DNA of 64,000 bases from JBCBCP01 sp039178165. Lineage in GTDB: Bacteria; Pseudomonadota; Alphaproteobacteria; Rhodobacterales; Rhodobacteraceae. The notes under the pieces were generated by a model. The model did not search any database. It had not been told where the DNA came from and saw only the letters and a list, made by a program, of their open reading frames with translations. Below are positions 53,575 through 62,211 of the stretch, in pieces. Position 1 is the first letter of the stretch; every line of letters begins with the position of its first letter. The position numbers and the translations under genes were made by a program. Location of the stretch: positions 8,332-72,331 of the forward strand of contig JBCDFL010000001.1 in the NCBI GenBank assembly GCA_039178165.1. Direction: 5' to 3'.

Positions 53575-55116
53575 TCAGGCCGCCAGCAGCGCCTGCGCCT
53601 CAAACCGGCGCAGTATGGGGCGCGCCGCGCGGTAGCTGGCCGGATCGACCAGCGCCGCCACTTCCGCTTGCGCCTCGGGCCCGAGCGTCGCCACGCCGGG
53701 CAGGAAGCTTTCGCATAACGTGCTTTCGGCGCGGATGATGTGGTGGTCGTCTAGCAGCAGGTGCAGGTAGGTGACGATGTCCCACCGCGCCTCCACCGTG
53801 ATGCCGGGTTGTCCGACCAAATCCTTGGCGCGCACCAGAACCTCGTCCGTGCCGCAGGCCAGCTCGGCCCGCCAGCCGCGCACCAATACGGCGTGATTGC
53901 CCGACAGGTGCAGATCGCGCGCTGCGTCCAACGTGCCGGCCGCGATGCGGATCGGGGCATTCGCGCCGTGCGCCCGCACCGTCCGCTGCCCGATCCATCG
54001 TACGGGCTGCAGGCCCGCATCTGCCGTCCAGATCAGGTCGCCGGGGCGCAACTCCTCGATCGCGACGGGTCCGCGCGCCGTCTCGATGCGCGTGCCGCGG
54101 ACGAAGCAGGGCACTTGAGTGACCTCGACCAGCGCGGTTTCCGTCGCGCCGTTCTGATCCTCGACCGAGTAGTTGAAATAGACCGTCTCCGCATCGCCGT
54201 CGCCGATCACCGTCAGCGTGCCGTCGGCGTTCAGCCGGATGGTCTGGCCGGTCGCCAGCACAACCTCGTCATCGGCAAAGACGCGCGTGCCTTGGATATG
54301 CGTGACCGTCAGCGTCCCGCCCGTCGAGCTGTCATTGGCCAGCACGTCGACGATCCGCGTGTCGTTATTGCCCAGGCTGACCTGATCGTCCTGCGCGACG
54401 ATAGTCGACTGCACCGACCCGCCCGCGATCAGCAGGTTGGTGTCGTAGAGCGAATCCGCGACGTCGGCGACGCCGATCCGGATGTCGTTCGGCACGCCCG
54501 CATTGACCGGCGCCACGAAGGTGAGGGTAATCGTGAACCCGTCCATCTCCGTGTTGAACTGGTCGGCGGTATTGTCCTGGTAGAGGTTTTGGGTCGTGTT
54601 GCCGTTGATGTTGCCGATGGACGCGCTGCCATCGCCGACGGTCACGGTCGCCTCGACCCCGTTCACCCAGACGCCGACCACGTCGTTGTACTGCGACGTG
54701 TTGTATTCGGGGTATTCTTCGGAGGCGAGGACGAAGTCGATTGTGATGAAATCACCCTGCGGCGTGAAGTTGATGTCGAGGATCGCGGCATCGCTCGTGC
54801 CCGCCGCGGCCAGCGCGTTGAACTGCGCGTCATTGTCGACGCCGGCCGTGTCGGTGGAGCGGTTGGCGACCAGGTTGGTATTCGTGCCGCCGCCGCCATT
54901 AGTGAAGTCTTCTACGTAGCCCGTCGACAGGATCACGCCGGTGTCGCCGGGTGCGACCCCCGGCGTGTCCGTGTCGGCATTGGAGTAGATGCCGGAGGAC
55001 AGCGGATCGCCGGTGTAGCTGGCCGTGTTGACGGAGACGCCCGCGCCGAAGATCTCAGCCGCCATCGCGTCTGCGTCGGCGGTGACATTGATCGGAAGCT
55101 CGGTGGCGGTGGCCAT
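53575..55116 (-). CDS. Choice-of-anchor L and Hint domain protein
   Basis: 513 residues. The first half (about 15-225) is a choice-of-anchor L module (GVSVNTASYTGDPLSSGIYSN, LASEEYPEYNTSQYNDVVGVWVNG), then a bacterial Ig/cadherin-like segment (about 240-330), then a Hint (intein-like) domain starting at Cys337 (CFVRGTRIETARGPVAIEELRPGDL) with HLSGNHAVLVRGWRAEL. It probably is exported and self-cleaved. No secretion signal is visible at the N-terminus. Ends 6 bp from uvrA. Confidence 0.88.
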   Translation of the reverse strand: MATATELPINVTADADAMAAEIFGAGVSVNTASYTGDPLSSGIYSNADTDTPGVAPGDTGVILSTGYVEDFTNGGGGTNTNLVANRSTDTAGVDNDAQFNALAAAGTSDAAILDINFTPQGDFITIDFVLASEEYPEYNTSQYNDVVGVWVNGVEATVTVGDGSASIGNINGNTTQNLYQDNTADQFNTEMDGFTITLTFVAPVNAGVPNDIRIGVADVADSLYDTNLLIAGGSVQSTIVAQDDQVSLGNNDTRIVDVLANDSSTGGTLTVTHIQGTRVFADDEVVLATGQTIRLNADGTLTVIGDGDAETVYFNYSVEDQNGATETALVEVTQVPCFVRGTRIETARGPVAIEELRPGDLIWTADAGLQPVRWIGQRTVRAHGANAPIRIAAGTLDAARDLHLSGNHAVLVRGWRAELACGTDEVLVRAKDLVGQPGITVEARWDIVTYLHLLLDDHHIIRAESTLCESFLPGVATLGPEAQAEVAALVDPASYRAARPILRRFEAQALLAA

Positions 55117-55339
55117 AGGATCGTCCTCGTCTATAGGCCGGATTGGGCCGGCTGGAGGCGAAGATGATCTGTGTTTGAGCCGTCAATCAGTTGCGATTGG
55201 GGAGAGTTTTAGACAATTGCGCTATGTGCAGCGCATTGTTTCGGAGCGCGAAACGCTTTGAAAATAGGGGTGTTTTGCGCGCCCTTGCGGCGCGGGGGTC
55301 ACGAAGTGGACACAAAAGGCCCGTTGCCGGGGTGATTGT

Positions 55340-57256
55340 TCACCCTTCGCGCCCGCGCCCTTCGAACCGGGGCAGCATGGCGCTGAAGTCGCGGCCGCGA
55401 CCGTCCTCGTCCTCCACGAACCGGCGGTAGAGGGCGAGGGCCGCGGCGCCCATCGGGGTGTCTGCGTCCGCCATCTCCGCCGCTTCTTGGCTGAGGCCGA
55501 GGTCCTTGAGCATCAATTCCGCTGCGAAGCCGGGGGTGTAGCCGTTGTCCGCCGGGCTGGTCGGCCCCACGCCGGGGGCGGGGCAGTAGGCGTTCATTGT
55601 CCAGGAATAGCCCGAGGAGGTGCTGACGACATCGAACATCTTTTGCCGGTCGAGGCCGAGCTTGTCGGCCAGGGCAAACGCCTCGCAGGTGGCGATCATG
55701 GTTACGCCGAGGATCATGTTGTTGCAGATCTTGGCCGCCTGACCGGCGCCCGCGTCACCGCAATGGACAGCCTTTTGGCCCATGATCTCGAACAGGGGTA
55801 GGGCGGCGGCGAAGGCATCGGCGCTGCCGCCCGCCATGAAGGTGAGCGTGCCCGCCGCCGCGCCGCCGATCCCGCCGGAGACGGGCGCGTCGACACAGCC
55901 GATCCCGCTGGCCGCCGCCTGCTCTGCCACCGCGCGGGCGCTCTCCACATCGACGGTGGAGCAATCGATCAGCGTGGCGCCCTTGGCCATGGCGGGGATG
56001 ATCTGCGCGGCAACGTCCCGCAGGATCGCGCCGTTCGGCAACATGGTGATGACGATGTCGGCGCCTTTGGCAGCCGCCTCGGCCGTATCGGCCTGCGCGA
56101 CGCCCTTGGCGGTCGTGCCCGCGACGTCAAAGCCGGTCACCTGATGCCCCGCAGCGGCCAGGTTCGCGGCCATCGGCGCGCCCATATTGCCCAGCCCGAT
56201 AAAGCCGATCTTCATGCCCGTCTCCTCCAGTCGCAGCGCCTTGTCCCCCAGCGGCATCAGCATCTTGGACACGGCCATGGGGGGGACGTCTTTGCCGGCA
56301 TATTGCCACTGCGGATTGCGGTCCTTGTCAATGATCGCCGCGCGGATGCCCTCGAGGAAGTCGCCATGCTCCATCGCCCGCGCGGTGTAGCGGTATTCCA
56401 GATCGAGCGCCTTGCCGATGGTGAGCGACGGCCCCCGCAGGCGGTGAAGCATTTCGATCGTGGCGGCCATGGAGAGGGGGGAGTTGCGGCTGAGTTTCTT
56501 GAGCGTGTCCCGCGCAAAATCGCTGTCTTCGGCGCGCAGGGTGGTGAGGATATCGCTCAACCGTTCGCCGGCAAAGTGGATGTCGATCTGATCTTGCATG
56601 GCCTGGATCGGGCCGGGCTCCGGCGCCTCTGCCGCGGCGGCGAGGCAGCTTGGGTCGCCCGTCCGCTCAAGTGTCTCGATCAGCGCGGGCCACTTGAGCT
56701 CCGTGATGTAGAGGTCTGCAAAACCTGCGAAAATTGCGTCTGCTGCATTCATGCGCGCCGCCGCCGTGCCCAGATATTCGCCCAGTCGCCCGGGCGCGAG
56801 GGCCAGCATCAAGGAGCCGCCGACATCCGGCACCAGCCCGATGCCCACCTCTGGCATCGCGATCTGGGAGGTGTCCCCCACGACGCGGTGCGAGCCGTGA
56901 CAGCCGATGCCAACGCCGCCGCCCATGGTGAAGCCCTGCAGGAAACTGACGACCGGCTTGGGGTAGCCGAAGATGCGGGCGTTGAGGCGGTATTCATCGG
57001 CCCAGAATGTCTGGCCAAACGCAAAGTCGCCCGCTGTGCCGGTGGCGTAGAGGTCCGCAATATCCCCGCCCGCGCAGAACGCTTTGTCCCCTTCGGCGTC
57101 AATGACGACAAGCTCAACCGCTGGGTCGCTGGCCCACTTGGTCAGCGCGGCGTCGATAGCCTTCACCATGTCATAGGTCGCGGCATTCAGCGCCTCGGGC
57201 CGCTGCAGCGTAATCCGGCCTGCCCGGCCCGTGATGCGGATGGAGATGTCGGTCAT
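55340..57256 (-). CDS. Fused 3-hydroxyisobutyryl-CoA hydrolase / 3-hydroxyisobutyrate dehydrogenase
   Basis: 638 residues in one open frame. Residues 1-347 are an enoyl-CoA hydratase-like HIBCH (GGDIADLYATG, MPEVGIGLVPDVGG with catalytic Glu and Asp). Residues 348-638 are a 3-hydroxyisobutyrate dehydrogenase (KIGFIGLGNMG, DAPVSGGIGGAAAGTL, active Lys in GQAAKICNN). The junction LEETG-MKIGF has no stop, and a GGAGGAG lies 5-8 bases before the internal ATG (56215), so separate initiation of the second half remains possible. Together they convert 3-hydroxyisobutyryl-CoA to methylmalonate semialdehyde in valine breakdown. Confidence 0.9.
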   Translation of the reverse strand: MTDISIRITGRAGRITLQRPEALNAATYDMVKAIDAALTKWASDPAVELVVIDAEGDKAFCAGGDIADLYATGTAGDFAFGQTFWADEYRLNARIFGYPKPVVSFLQGFTMGGGVGIGCHGSHRVVGDTSQIAMPEVGIGLVPDVGGSLMLALAPGRLGEYLGTAAARMNAADAIFAGFADLYITELKWPALIETLERTGDPSCLAAAAEAPEPGPIQAMQDQIDIHFAGERLSDILTTLRAEDSDFARDTLKKLSRNSPLSMAATIEMLHRLRGPSLTIGKALDLEYRYTARAMEHGDFLEGIRAAIIDKDRNPQWQYAGKDVPPMAVSKMLMPLGDKALRLEETGMKIGFIGLGNMGAPMAANLAAAGHQVTGFDVAGTTAKGVAQADTAEAAAKGADIVITMLPNGAILRDVAAQIIPAMAKGATLIDCSTVDVESARAVAEQAAASGIGCVDAPVSGGIGGAAAGTLTFMAGGSADAFAAALPLFEIMGQKAVHCGDAGAGQAAKICNNMILGVTMIATCEAFALADKLGLDRQKMFDVVSTSSGYSWTMNAYCPAPGVGPTSPADNGYTPGFAAELMLKDLGLSQEAAEMADADTPMGAAALALYRRFVEDEDGRGRDFSAMLPRFEGRGREG

Positions 57257-57257
57257 G

Positions 57258-57614
57258 TCAGCGTCCTTCGTTCAGTCTGGCGTCCGCCAACTTCTTCTGG
57301 ATGTGGGGGCTTTTGCCGGTCAGCCACAGCCTAGCGATCGCCATATAGGCGGGGAAGAACCAGGCGACCGCGCGCAGCCAAATGGGCCCGATCACGATGC
57401 AAGCCGCGATTGCGATCCACGAAGAGCGCGCACCGGTTGAGCTTTCCAATGTCACGATGAAGGGCACAGAGGCCGGAAGCGCCGGCAGCATTAACCAAAG
57501 CGCGTACCATGCGACCGCGAAGGGCGCCAAGATCGGTAAGCGCCACGTGATCTGCCACACCCAAGCCTCATGTCGTGAGGGCGGCCCGAGCAAAGGCCGC
57601 AAAAACCATTTCAC
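57258..57614 (-). CDS. Small membrane protein within the valine cluster
   Basis: 118 residues from a GTG at 57614 that overlaps the stop of the acyl-CoA dehydrogenase gene. Three hydrophobic segments (about 22-46, 68-86 and 80-98 in part). It ends 2 bases before the HIBCH fusion gene, so it is in the same operon. Family unknown; a link to branched-chain acid export or membrane association is only inference. Confidence 0.65.
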   Translation of the reverse strand: MKWFLRPLLGPPSRHEAWVWQITWRLPILAPFAVAWYALWLMLPALPASVPFIVTLESSTGARSSWIAIAACIVIGPIWLRAVAWFFPAYMAIARLWLTGKSPHIQKKLADARLNEGR

Positions 57615-58753
57615 CGCGCGGCCAGCATCTGGCGGGAGACGATGACGCGCATGATCTCGTTCGTGCCTTCGAGGATTTGGTGGACGCGCAGGTCGCGGAC
57701 CAGCTTTTCGATCCCGTAATCGGCCAGGTAGCCATAGCCGCCGTGCAGTTGCAGGCACTGGTCGACGACCTTGGACCCTGCCTCGGTCACGAATTTCTTG
57801 GCCATCGCGCAATACTTGGTCGCATCGGGCGCGCCCTGGTCGAGCTTCCAGGCGGCCTGGCGCAGGAAGGTGCGGGCGGCTTGTAGTTCGATCTCCATAT
57901 CCGCAAGGCGGAATTGCAGGCCCTGGAACTGGTCGATGCTTCGGCCGAAGGCCTTGCGCTCGCCCATATAGTCCAACGTCGAATTCAGCGCGGTCTGCGC
58001 GGCGCCCAGCGAACAGGCGGCGATGTTGAGGCGGCCGCCATCGAGGCCCATCATCGCATAGCGAAAGCCCGCGCCCTCTTCGCCCACAAGATTGCCGGCG
58101 GGAACGTGGCAATTGTCGAACTGCACCTGGGTCGTCGGCTGGGACCGCCAGCCCATTTTGTCCTCCTTGGCGCCAAAGGACAGCCCTTCCGTGCCGTCCT
58201 CCACATAAAGGGTCGAGACGCCCTTCGGCCCTTCGGCCCCTGTACGGGCCATCACGACGTAGGCGTCCGAATAGCCCCCGCCGGAAATGAACGCCTTGGT
58301 CCCGTTCAGCGTGTAGCCGCTGTTCGTCCGCTCCGCCCGCGTGCGCAGGGCCGACGCGTCGGAGCCGGAGCCGGGCTCGGTCAGGCAGTAGCTGAGCACC
58401 GTGTTCATCGACAGAACGCCCTGCATAACGCGGGCCTTCAGATCGTCATCCGCAAAGGTGTCCAGCATCTTGGCGCACATGTTGTGGATCGACAGGAAGG
58501 CTGAGACGGACGGGCAGGCCATCGACAGCGCCTCGAACACCAGCGTCGCGTCGAGGCGGCTGAGGCCGGTGCCCCCCGCATCCTCGCTCACATAGAGCGC
58601 GGCAAAGCCAAGCTCCCCCAGCTTGGGCCAGAGGTCTTTGGGGATCGTGCCCTCGGCCTCCCATTTGCGGGCATGGGGCGCGATTTCGGCCTGGCCGAAA
58701 TCATAGGCGACGTCGAAGACGGCCTGTTGTTCATCGCTCAGTGCAAAATCCAT
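57611..58753 (-). CDS. Acyl-CoA dehydrogenase (isobutyryl-CoA dehydrogenase type)
   Basis: 380 residues. CLTEPGSGSDASALRTRAE and TKAFISGG are the FAD-binding motifs; the catalytic Glu lies in HQILEGTNEIMR. With HIBCH, HIBADH and mmsA in the same cluster, isobutyryl-CoA is the probable substrate. Length is typical. Confidence 0.93.
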   Translation of the reverse strand: MDFALSDEQQAVFDVAYDFGQAEIAPHARKWEAEGTIPKDLWPKLGELGFAALYVSEDAGGTGLSRLDATLVFEALSMACPSVSAFLSIHNMCAKMLDTFADDDLKARVMQGVLSMNTVLSYCLTEPGSGSDASALRTRAERTNSGYTLNGTKAFISGGGYSDAYVVMARTGAEGPKGVSTLYVEDGTEGLSFGAKEDKMGWRSQPTTQVQFDNCHVPAGNLVGEEGAGFRYAMMGLDGGRLNIAACSLGAAQTALNSTLDYMGERKAFGRSIDQFQGLQFRLADMEIELQAARTFLRQAAWKLDQGAPDATKYCAMAKKFVTEAGSKVVDQCLQLHGGYGYLADYGIEKLVRDLRVHQILEGTNEIMRVIVSRQMLAAR

Positions 58754-58821
58754 CCGCCACCTCCAAGCAGGCTAGAATTGAACACATGTTAAATTAACGC
58801 GCCGGCGCGCAAAAGCGATAT

Positions 58822-59241
58822 TTAATGCGCGGTTTGAAGCAGCGCCTCAATCGACGTCTCGCTTTGGCCCAGAAGGCCCAGCGCGCGGGCCTCGTCGGGT
58901 TGGATCAGGGCGACGACGGCGTCCACCGGATCCCAGGATTTGGCGTACATCGTGGCCAGGGCATGGGCCTCCGGCGTGGGGGCGTAGTAGACGACCAGCG
59001 CCTGCATCCGGCGGTCGGTGTAGCGGTCCGCTTTGGTCGCCTGCATCTGCATGAAGCTGACGGGCTCGATCTGGTGGCCGCTCACGCCGCTCATGTCAAT
59101 CAGCTGCTTCTGGCCGACGGAAAAATCGGGGTGCGCCTCGTAGGCGGCGGTGGCCGCGGAGGTGTCGGGCACGGTGATAAGGCCGGTAAAGCGGCCCACC
59201 ACAAGGCCGCGGCGGGGCAAAATCTCGAAGGTGACTGGCAT
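58822..59241 (-). CDS. Conserved small soluble protein in the valine cluster
   Basis: 139 residues. Pattern FEILPRRGLVVGRFTGLITVPDTSAATAAYEAHPDF with repeated short beta-alpha units suggests a STAS/SpoIIAA-like fold. No catalytic residues are evident. It lies between the acyl-CoA dehydrogenase and mmsA in the same orientation. I do not know its function. Confidence 0.7.
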   Translation of the reverse strand: MPVTFEILPRRGLVVGRFTGLITVPDTSAATAAYEAHPDFSVGQKQLIDMSGVSGHQIEPVSFMQMQATKADRYTDRRMQALVVYYAPTPEAHALATMYAKSWDPVDAVVALIQPDEARALGLLGQSETSIEALLQTAH

Positions 59242-59264
59242 GGAAACGGGTCTGCGCTGGTTAC

Positions 59265-59296
59265 AAAAAATGCGGCGCCCGCAGGCGGGGCGCCGC
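59265..59296 (-). terminator. Intrinsic terminator after mmsA
   Basis: On the minus strand a perfect 9-bp stem GCGGCGCCC/GGGCGCCGC with a 7-base loop is followed by ATTTTTT. It lies 9 bases beyond the mmsA stop and ends only 24 bases before the next gene (59241), so it partly uncouples mmsA from the downstream genes. Confidence 0.85.
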
Positions 59297-59304
59297 GTTT
59301 GGGA

Positions 59305-60804
59305 TTACTCCATAACGGGGATGGAAAACTCGCCGCCTTCCTTGATGCCGGAGGGCCAGCGGGCGGTCACGGTCTTGGTCCGCGTGTAGAACTTGAAGGC
59401 GTCCGGCCCGTGCTGGTTGAGGTCCCCGAAGACCGATTTTTTCCAGCCGCCGAAGGTGTGGTAGGCCAGCGGCACGGGGATAGGCACGTTGATGCCCACC
59501 ATCCCGATGTTGACCCGGTTGGCGAAATCGCGGGCCGTGTCGCCGTCGCGGGTGAAGATCGCGGTGCCGTTGCCGTATTCGTGGTCCATGGCCAGGGCCA
59601 GGGCCTCTTCATAGGTCTGGGTGCGGACGGTCGTCAGGACGGGGCCGAAGATCTCCTGCTTGTAGATGTCCATGTCGGGCGTCGCCCTGTCGAAGAGGTG
59701 CGGGCCCACGAAGTAGCCCTCTTCGTAGCCCTGGAGGGAGAAGTCCCGCCCGTCTACGACCAGCTCTGCGCCTTGGTCCACGCCAGTTTGCACCAGCCGT
59801 TCGATATTGGCCTTGGCGGCGGCGGTGACGACGGGGCCGTAATCCACGTCATTGCCCGCCGTGTAGGGGCCGACTTTTAGTTTTTCGATCCGGGGCACCA
59901 GCGCCTCGATCAGCCGGTCTGCGGTCTCGTCCCCCACGGGCACGGCGACGGAGATGGCCATGCAGCGCTCGCCCGCGGCGCCGTAGCCCGCACCGACCAG
60001 CGCGTCGGCGGCCTGGTTCATGTCGGCATCCGGCATGACGATCATGTGGTTCTTCGCGCCGCCAAAGCACTGCACCCGTTTGCCGTTCGCGCAGCCGGTG
60101 GCGTAGATGTATTCGGCGATGGGGGTCGAGCCGACGAAGCCGATCGACTGGATCACGGGGTGGTGCAGGATTGCGTCCACAGCCTCCTTATCGCCGTTCA
60201 CGACTTGCAGGATGCCCTTGGGCGCGCCGGCTTCTTCCATCAGCTCCGCCAACATCATCGGGACCGAGGGGTCACGTTCGGAGGGCTTGAGGATGAAGGC
60301 GTTGCCGCAGGCCAGGGCCGGGGCGAACATCCACATCGGGATCATCGCGGGGAAATTGAAGGGCGTGATGCCGGCGGTGACGCCAAGTGCCTGGCGCATC
60401 GAATACATGTCGATGCCGGGGCCCGCGCTGTCGGTGTACTCGCCCTTCAGCAGGTGCGGCGCGCCGATGCAGTATTCCACGACCTCAAGGCCGCGCTGCA
60501 CGTCGCCCTTGGCGTCGGGCAGGGTCTTGCCATGCTCGCGGCTTAGCGCTTCGGCCAGCTTGTCCATGTCGCGGTTCAGAAGGTCCACGAACTTCATCAG
60601 CACGCGCGCGCGCCGCTGGGGGTTGGTCGCGGCCCAGGCGGGCTGGGCGGCGGCGGCGATCTGAACGGCCTTGTCCACCTCTGCGGTGCTGGCCAGGGCC
60701 ACCTGCGCCTGCACTTCCCCGGTGGCGGGGTTCATCACGTCCGCGGTGCGGCCCGAGGTTCCGGGGACAGCCGCGCCGTCCAAGTGGTGTCCGATCTGAT
60801 CCAT
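59305..60804 (-). CDS. mmsA: Methylmalonate-semialdehyde dehydrogenase (CoA-acylating)
   Basis: 499 residues. ITPFNFPAMIPMWMFAPALACGN, FVGSTPIAEYIY and the active-site Cys281 in GAAGERCMAIS are typical of MmsA/IolA. It makes propionyl-CoA from methylmalonate semialdehyde, the last step of the valine route here. GGAGAGG precedes the ATG at 60804; the open frame before it (to 61389) is antisense noise. Divergent from the CBS gene. Confidence 0.95.
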   Translation of the reverse strand: MDQIGHHLDGAAVPGTSGRTADVMNPATGEVQAQVALASTAEVDKAVQIAAAAQPAWAATNPQRRARVLMKFVDLLNRDMDKLAEALSREHGKTLPDAKGDVQRGLEVVEYCIGAPHLLKGEYTDSAGPGIDMYSMRQALGVTAGITPFNFPAMIPMWMFAPALACGNAFILKPSERDPSVPMMLAELMEEAGAPKGILQVVNGDKEAVDAILHHPVIQSIGFVGSTPIAEYIYATGCANGKRVQCFGGAKNHMIVMPDADMNQAADALVGAGYGAAGERCMAISVAVPVGDETADRLIEALVPRIEKLKVGPYTAGNDVDYGPVVTAAAKANIERLVQTGVDQGAELVVDGRDFSLQGYEEGYFVGPHLFDRATPDMDIYKQEIFGPVLTTVRTQTYEEALALAMDHEYGNGTAIFTRDGDTARDFANRVNIGMVGINVPIPVPLAYHTFGGWKKSVFGDLNQHGPDAFKFYTRTKTVTARWPSGIKEGGEFSIPVME

Positions 60805-60964
60805 GCGCCTCTCCCATTCGCGGTTCTGCGCGACCCTAAACCCGCTTCTTGCCAGGGTTAAGACCCAATCGGTGCCGGAATGTGTCGGCGCGCCACCAGG
60901 GTTGACGTAGCGGCATCGAGGCGCACAATCTGATTGCATCCAGCCAAAACGCCAGGAGCACGCC

Positions 60965-61399
60965 ATGCGGGTCAGCCAAATTCTCAAATCGAAATCGGAC
61001 CTTACCGTTGTCACCGAGGTGCCGGGCACCACGCTGGGCGAGGCGGCCAAGACCCTGGCGGCGCGGCGCATCGGGACGGTCGTGATCAGCGCCGATGGCG
61101 CGCGAGCGGAGGGGATCCTGTCGGAGCGGGACATTGTGCGCGTGCTGGCGCGCAAGGGCGGCGCTGGCCTGTCCGACACGGTGGAGGCCCATATGACGGC
61201 CGAGTTGGTGACCTGCGCGCCGGGCGACGACGCTGACGCGGCGCTGGCCGCGATGACCAAGGGACGCTTTCGCCACATGCCGGTTTTAGACGGCGGCAAG
61301 CTCGTCGGGCTGATCACGCTGGGCGATGTGGTCAAGGCGCGCCTGGCCGAAGTCTCGATGGAGAAGGACGCCCTCGAAGGGATGATCATGGGCCATTAG
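60965..61399 (+). CDS. CBS-domain protein
   Basis: 144 residues, two CBS motifs: TLGEAAKTLAARRIGTVVISADGARAEGILSERDIVRVLA (about 21-62) and DDADAALAAMTKGRFRHMPVLDGGKLVGLITLGDVVKARL (about 88-128). Such stand-alone proteins sense adenine nucleotides. Start ATG at 60965. Ends 63 bp before coaD. Confidence 0.92.
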   Translation: MRVSQILKSKSDLTVVTEVPGTTLGEAAKTLAARRIGTVVISADGARAEGILSERDIVRVLARKGGAGLSDTVEAHMTAELVTCAPGDDADAALAAMTKGRFRHMPVLDGGKLVGLITLGDVVKARLAEVSMEKDALEGMIMGH

Positions 61400-61462
61400 G
61401 CTTGCTTGCAATCGGCGCGCGTGCATGGTGCAGTCGCGAAAATCGCGGCAAAGGAGAGCCCC

Positions 61463-61957
61463 ATGCGCATCGGTTTGTACCCCGGCACGTTCGATCCGAT
61501 CACCCTGGGGCATATCGACATCATCCGCCGCGCTTGCAGCCTTGTGGACCGGCTGGTGATCGGGGTGGCGATCAACCGGGACAAGGGGCCTTTGTTCGAC
61601 CTCGAAGAGCGCGTCGCGATGATCGAGGCGGAATGCGCCGCCCTTTCCGCCGCCACGGGGACGGAGATCGTGCCCCATCCGTTCGAGAATCTGCTGATCG
61701 ACTGTGCCAAGGATGTCGGCGCCGCGGTGATCGTGCGCGGCCTGCGCGCGGTGGCGGATTTCGAATACGAATTCCAGATGGTCGGTATGAACCGCGCGCT
61801 CGACGACTCGGTCGAGACGGTTTTCCTCATGGCCGAAGCGCGGCACCAGGCCATCGCCTCCAAGCTGGTGAAGGAGATCGCGCGGCTGGGTGGCGATGTC
61901 TCCAAATTCGTGACCCCGGCGGTGAACGCGGCCCTGAAGGACCGGTTTTCGTCGTAG
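61463..61957 (+). CDS. coaD: Phosphopantetheine adenylyltransferase
   Basis: 164 residues. GTFDPITLGHIDI contains the nucleotide-binding TxGH signature and VRGLRAVADFEYEFQM the second. It makes dephospho-CoA, linking CoA supply to ACP. AAGGAGAG precedes the ATG at 61463. The in-frame ATG at 61406 lacks a ribosome site. Confidence 0.96.
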   Translation: MRIGLYPGTFDPITLGHIDIIRRACSLVDRLVIGVAINRDKGPLFDLEERVAMIEAECAALSAATGTEIVPHPFENLLIDCAKDVGAAVIVRGLRAVADFEYEFQMVGMNRALDDSVETVFLMAEARHQAIASKLVKEIARLGGDVSKFVTPAVNAALKDRFSS

Positions 61958-61962
61958 GAGCT

Positions 61963-61983
61963 TCGCCCCGCGGGACGGGGCGA
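61963..61983 (+). terminator. Hairpin after coaD
   Basis: TCGCCCCG-CGGGA-CGGGGCGA, a perfect 8-bp stem, starts 6 bp after the coaD stop. No T-run follows, so its role as a terminator is uncertain. Confidence 0.45.
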
Positions 61984-61990
61984 CCGGTCG

Positions 61991-62006
61991 GGGGGGCATG
62001 CCCCCC
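61991..62006. repeat. G/C palindrome (REP-like)
   Basis: GGGGGGCATGCCCCCC is a perfect palindrome, followed by GGACCCCCCGA that can pair with the preceding TCGGGGGG. It resembles the element at 29421-29477. The rest of the gap to the GAPDH end (62212) has no gene; 62020-62210 shows nothing that I recognise. Confidence 0.6.
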
Positions 62007-62211
62007 GGACCCCCCGATACGGCGCTCCGCTGTCTATGCTTGCGCTTGGGGCGAAGTCCGGACTGTGAGTTTAATTGGAACAGAGACGGGATGGGACCCG
62101 CGCCGCTGTTGGCATTGATGCCGGCGGCACGGTCGGTGGTTTCGTGCGTTTGGCGCCAAGGCTGGGCGCGGAAGGGTCCAGGTAAGGGCACAACTGCCCG
62201 AGGCGCGGCGC

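Noticed and set aside
60965..61389. N-terminal extension of mmsA on the minus strand.
   Set aside because: It is antisense to the CBS-domain gene and lacks any link to the aldehyde dehydrogenase fold; the ATG at 60804 has a good ribosome site.
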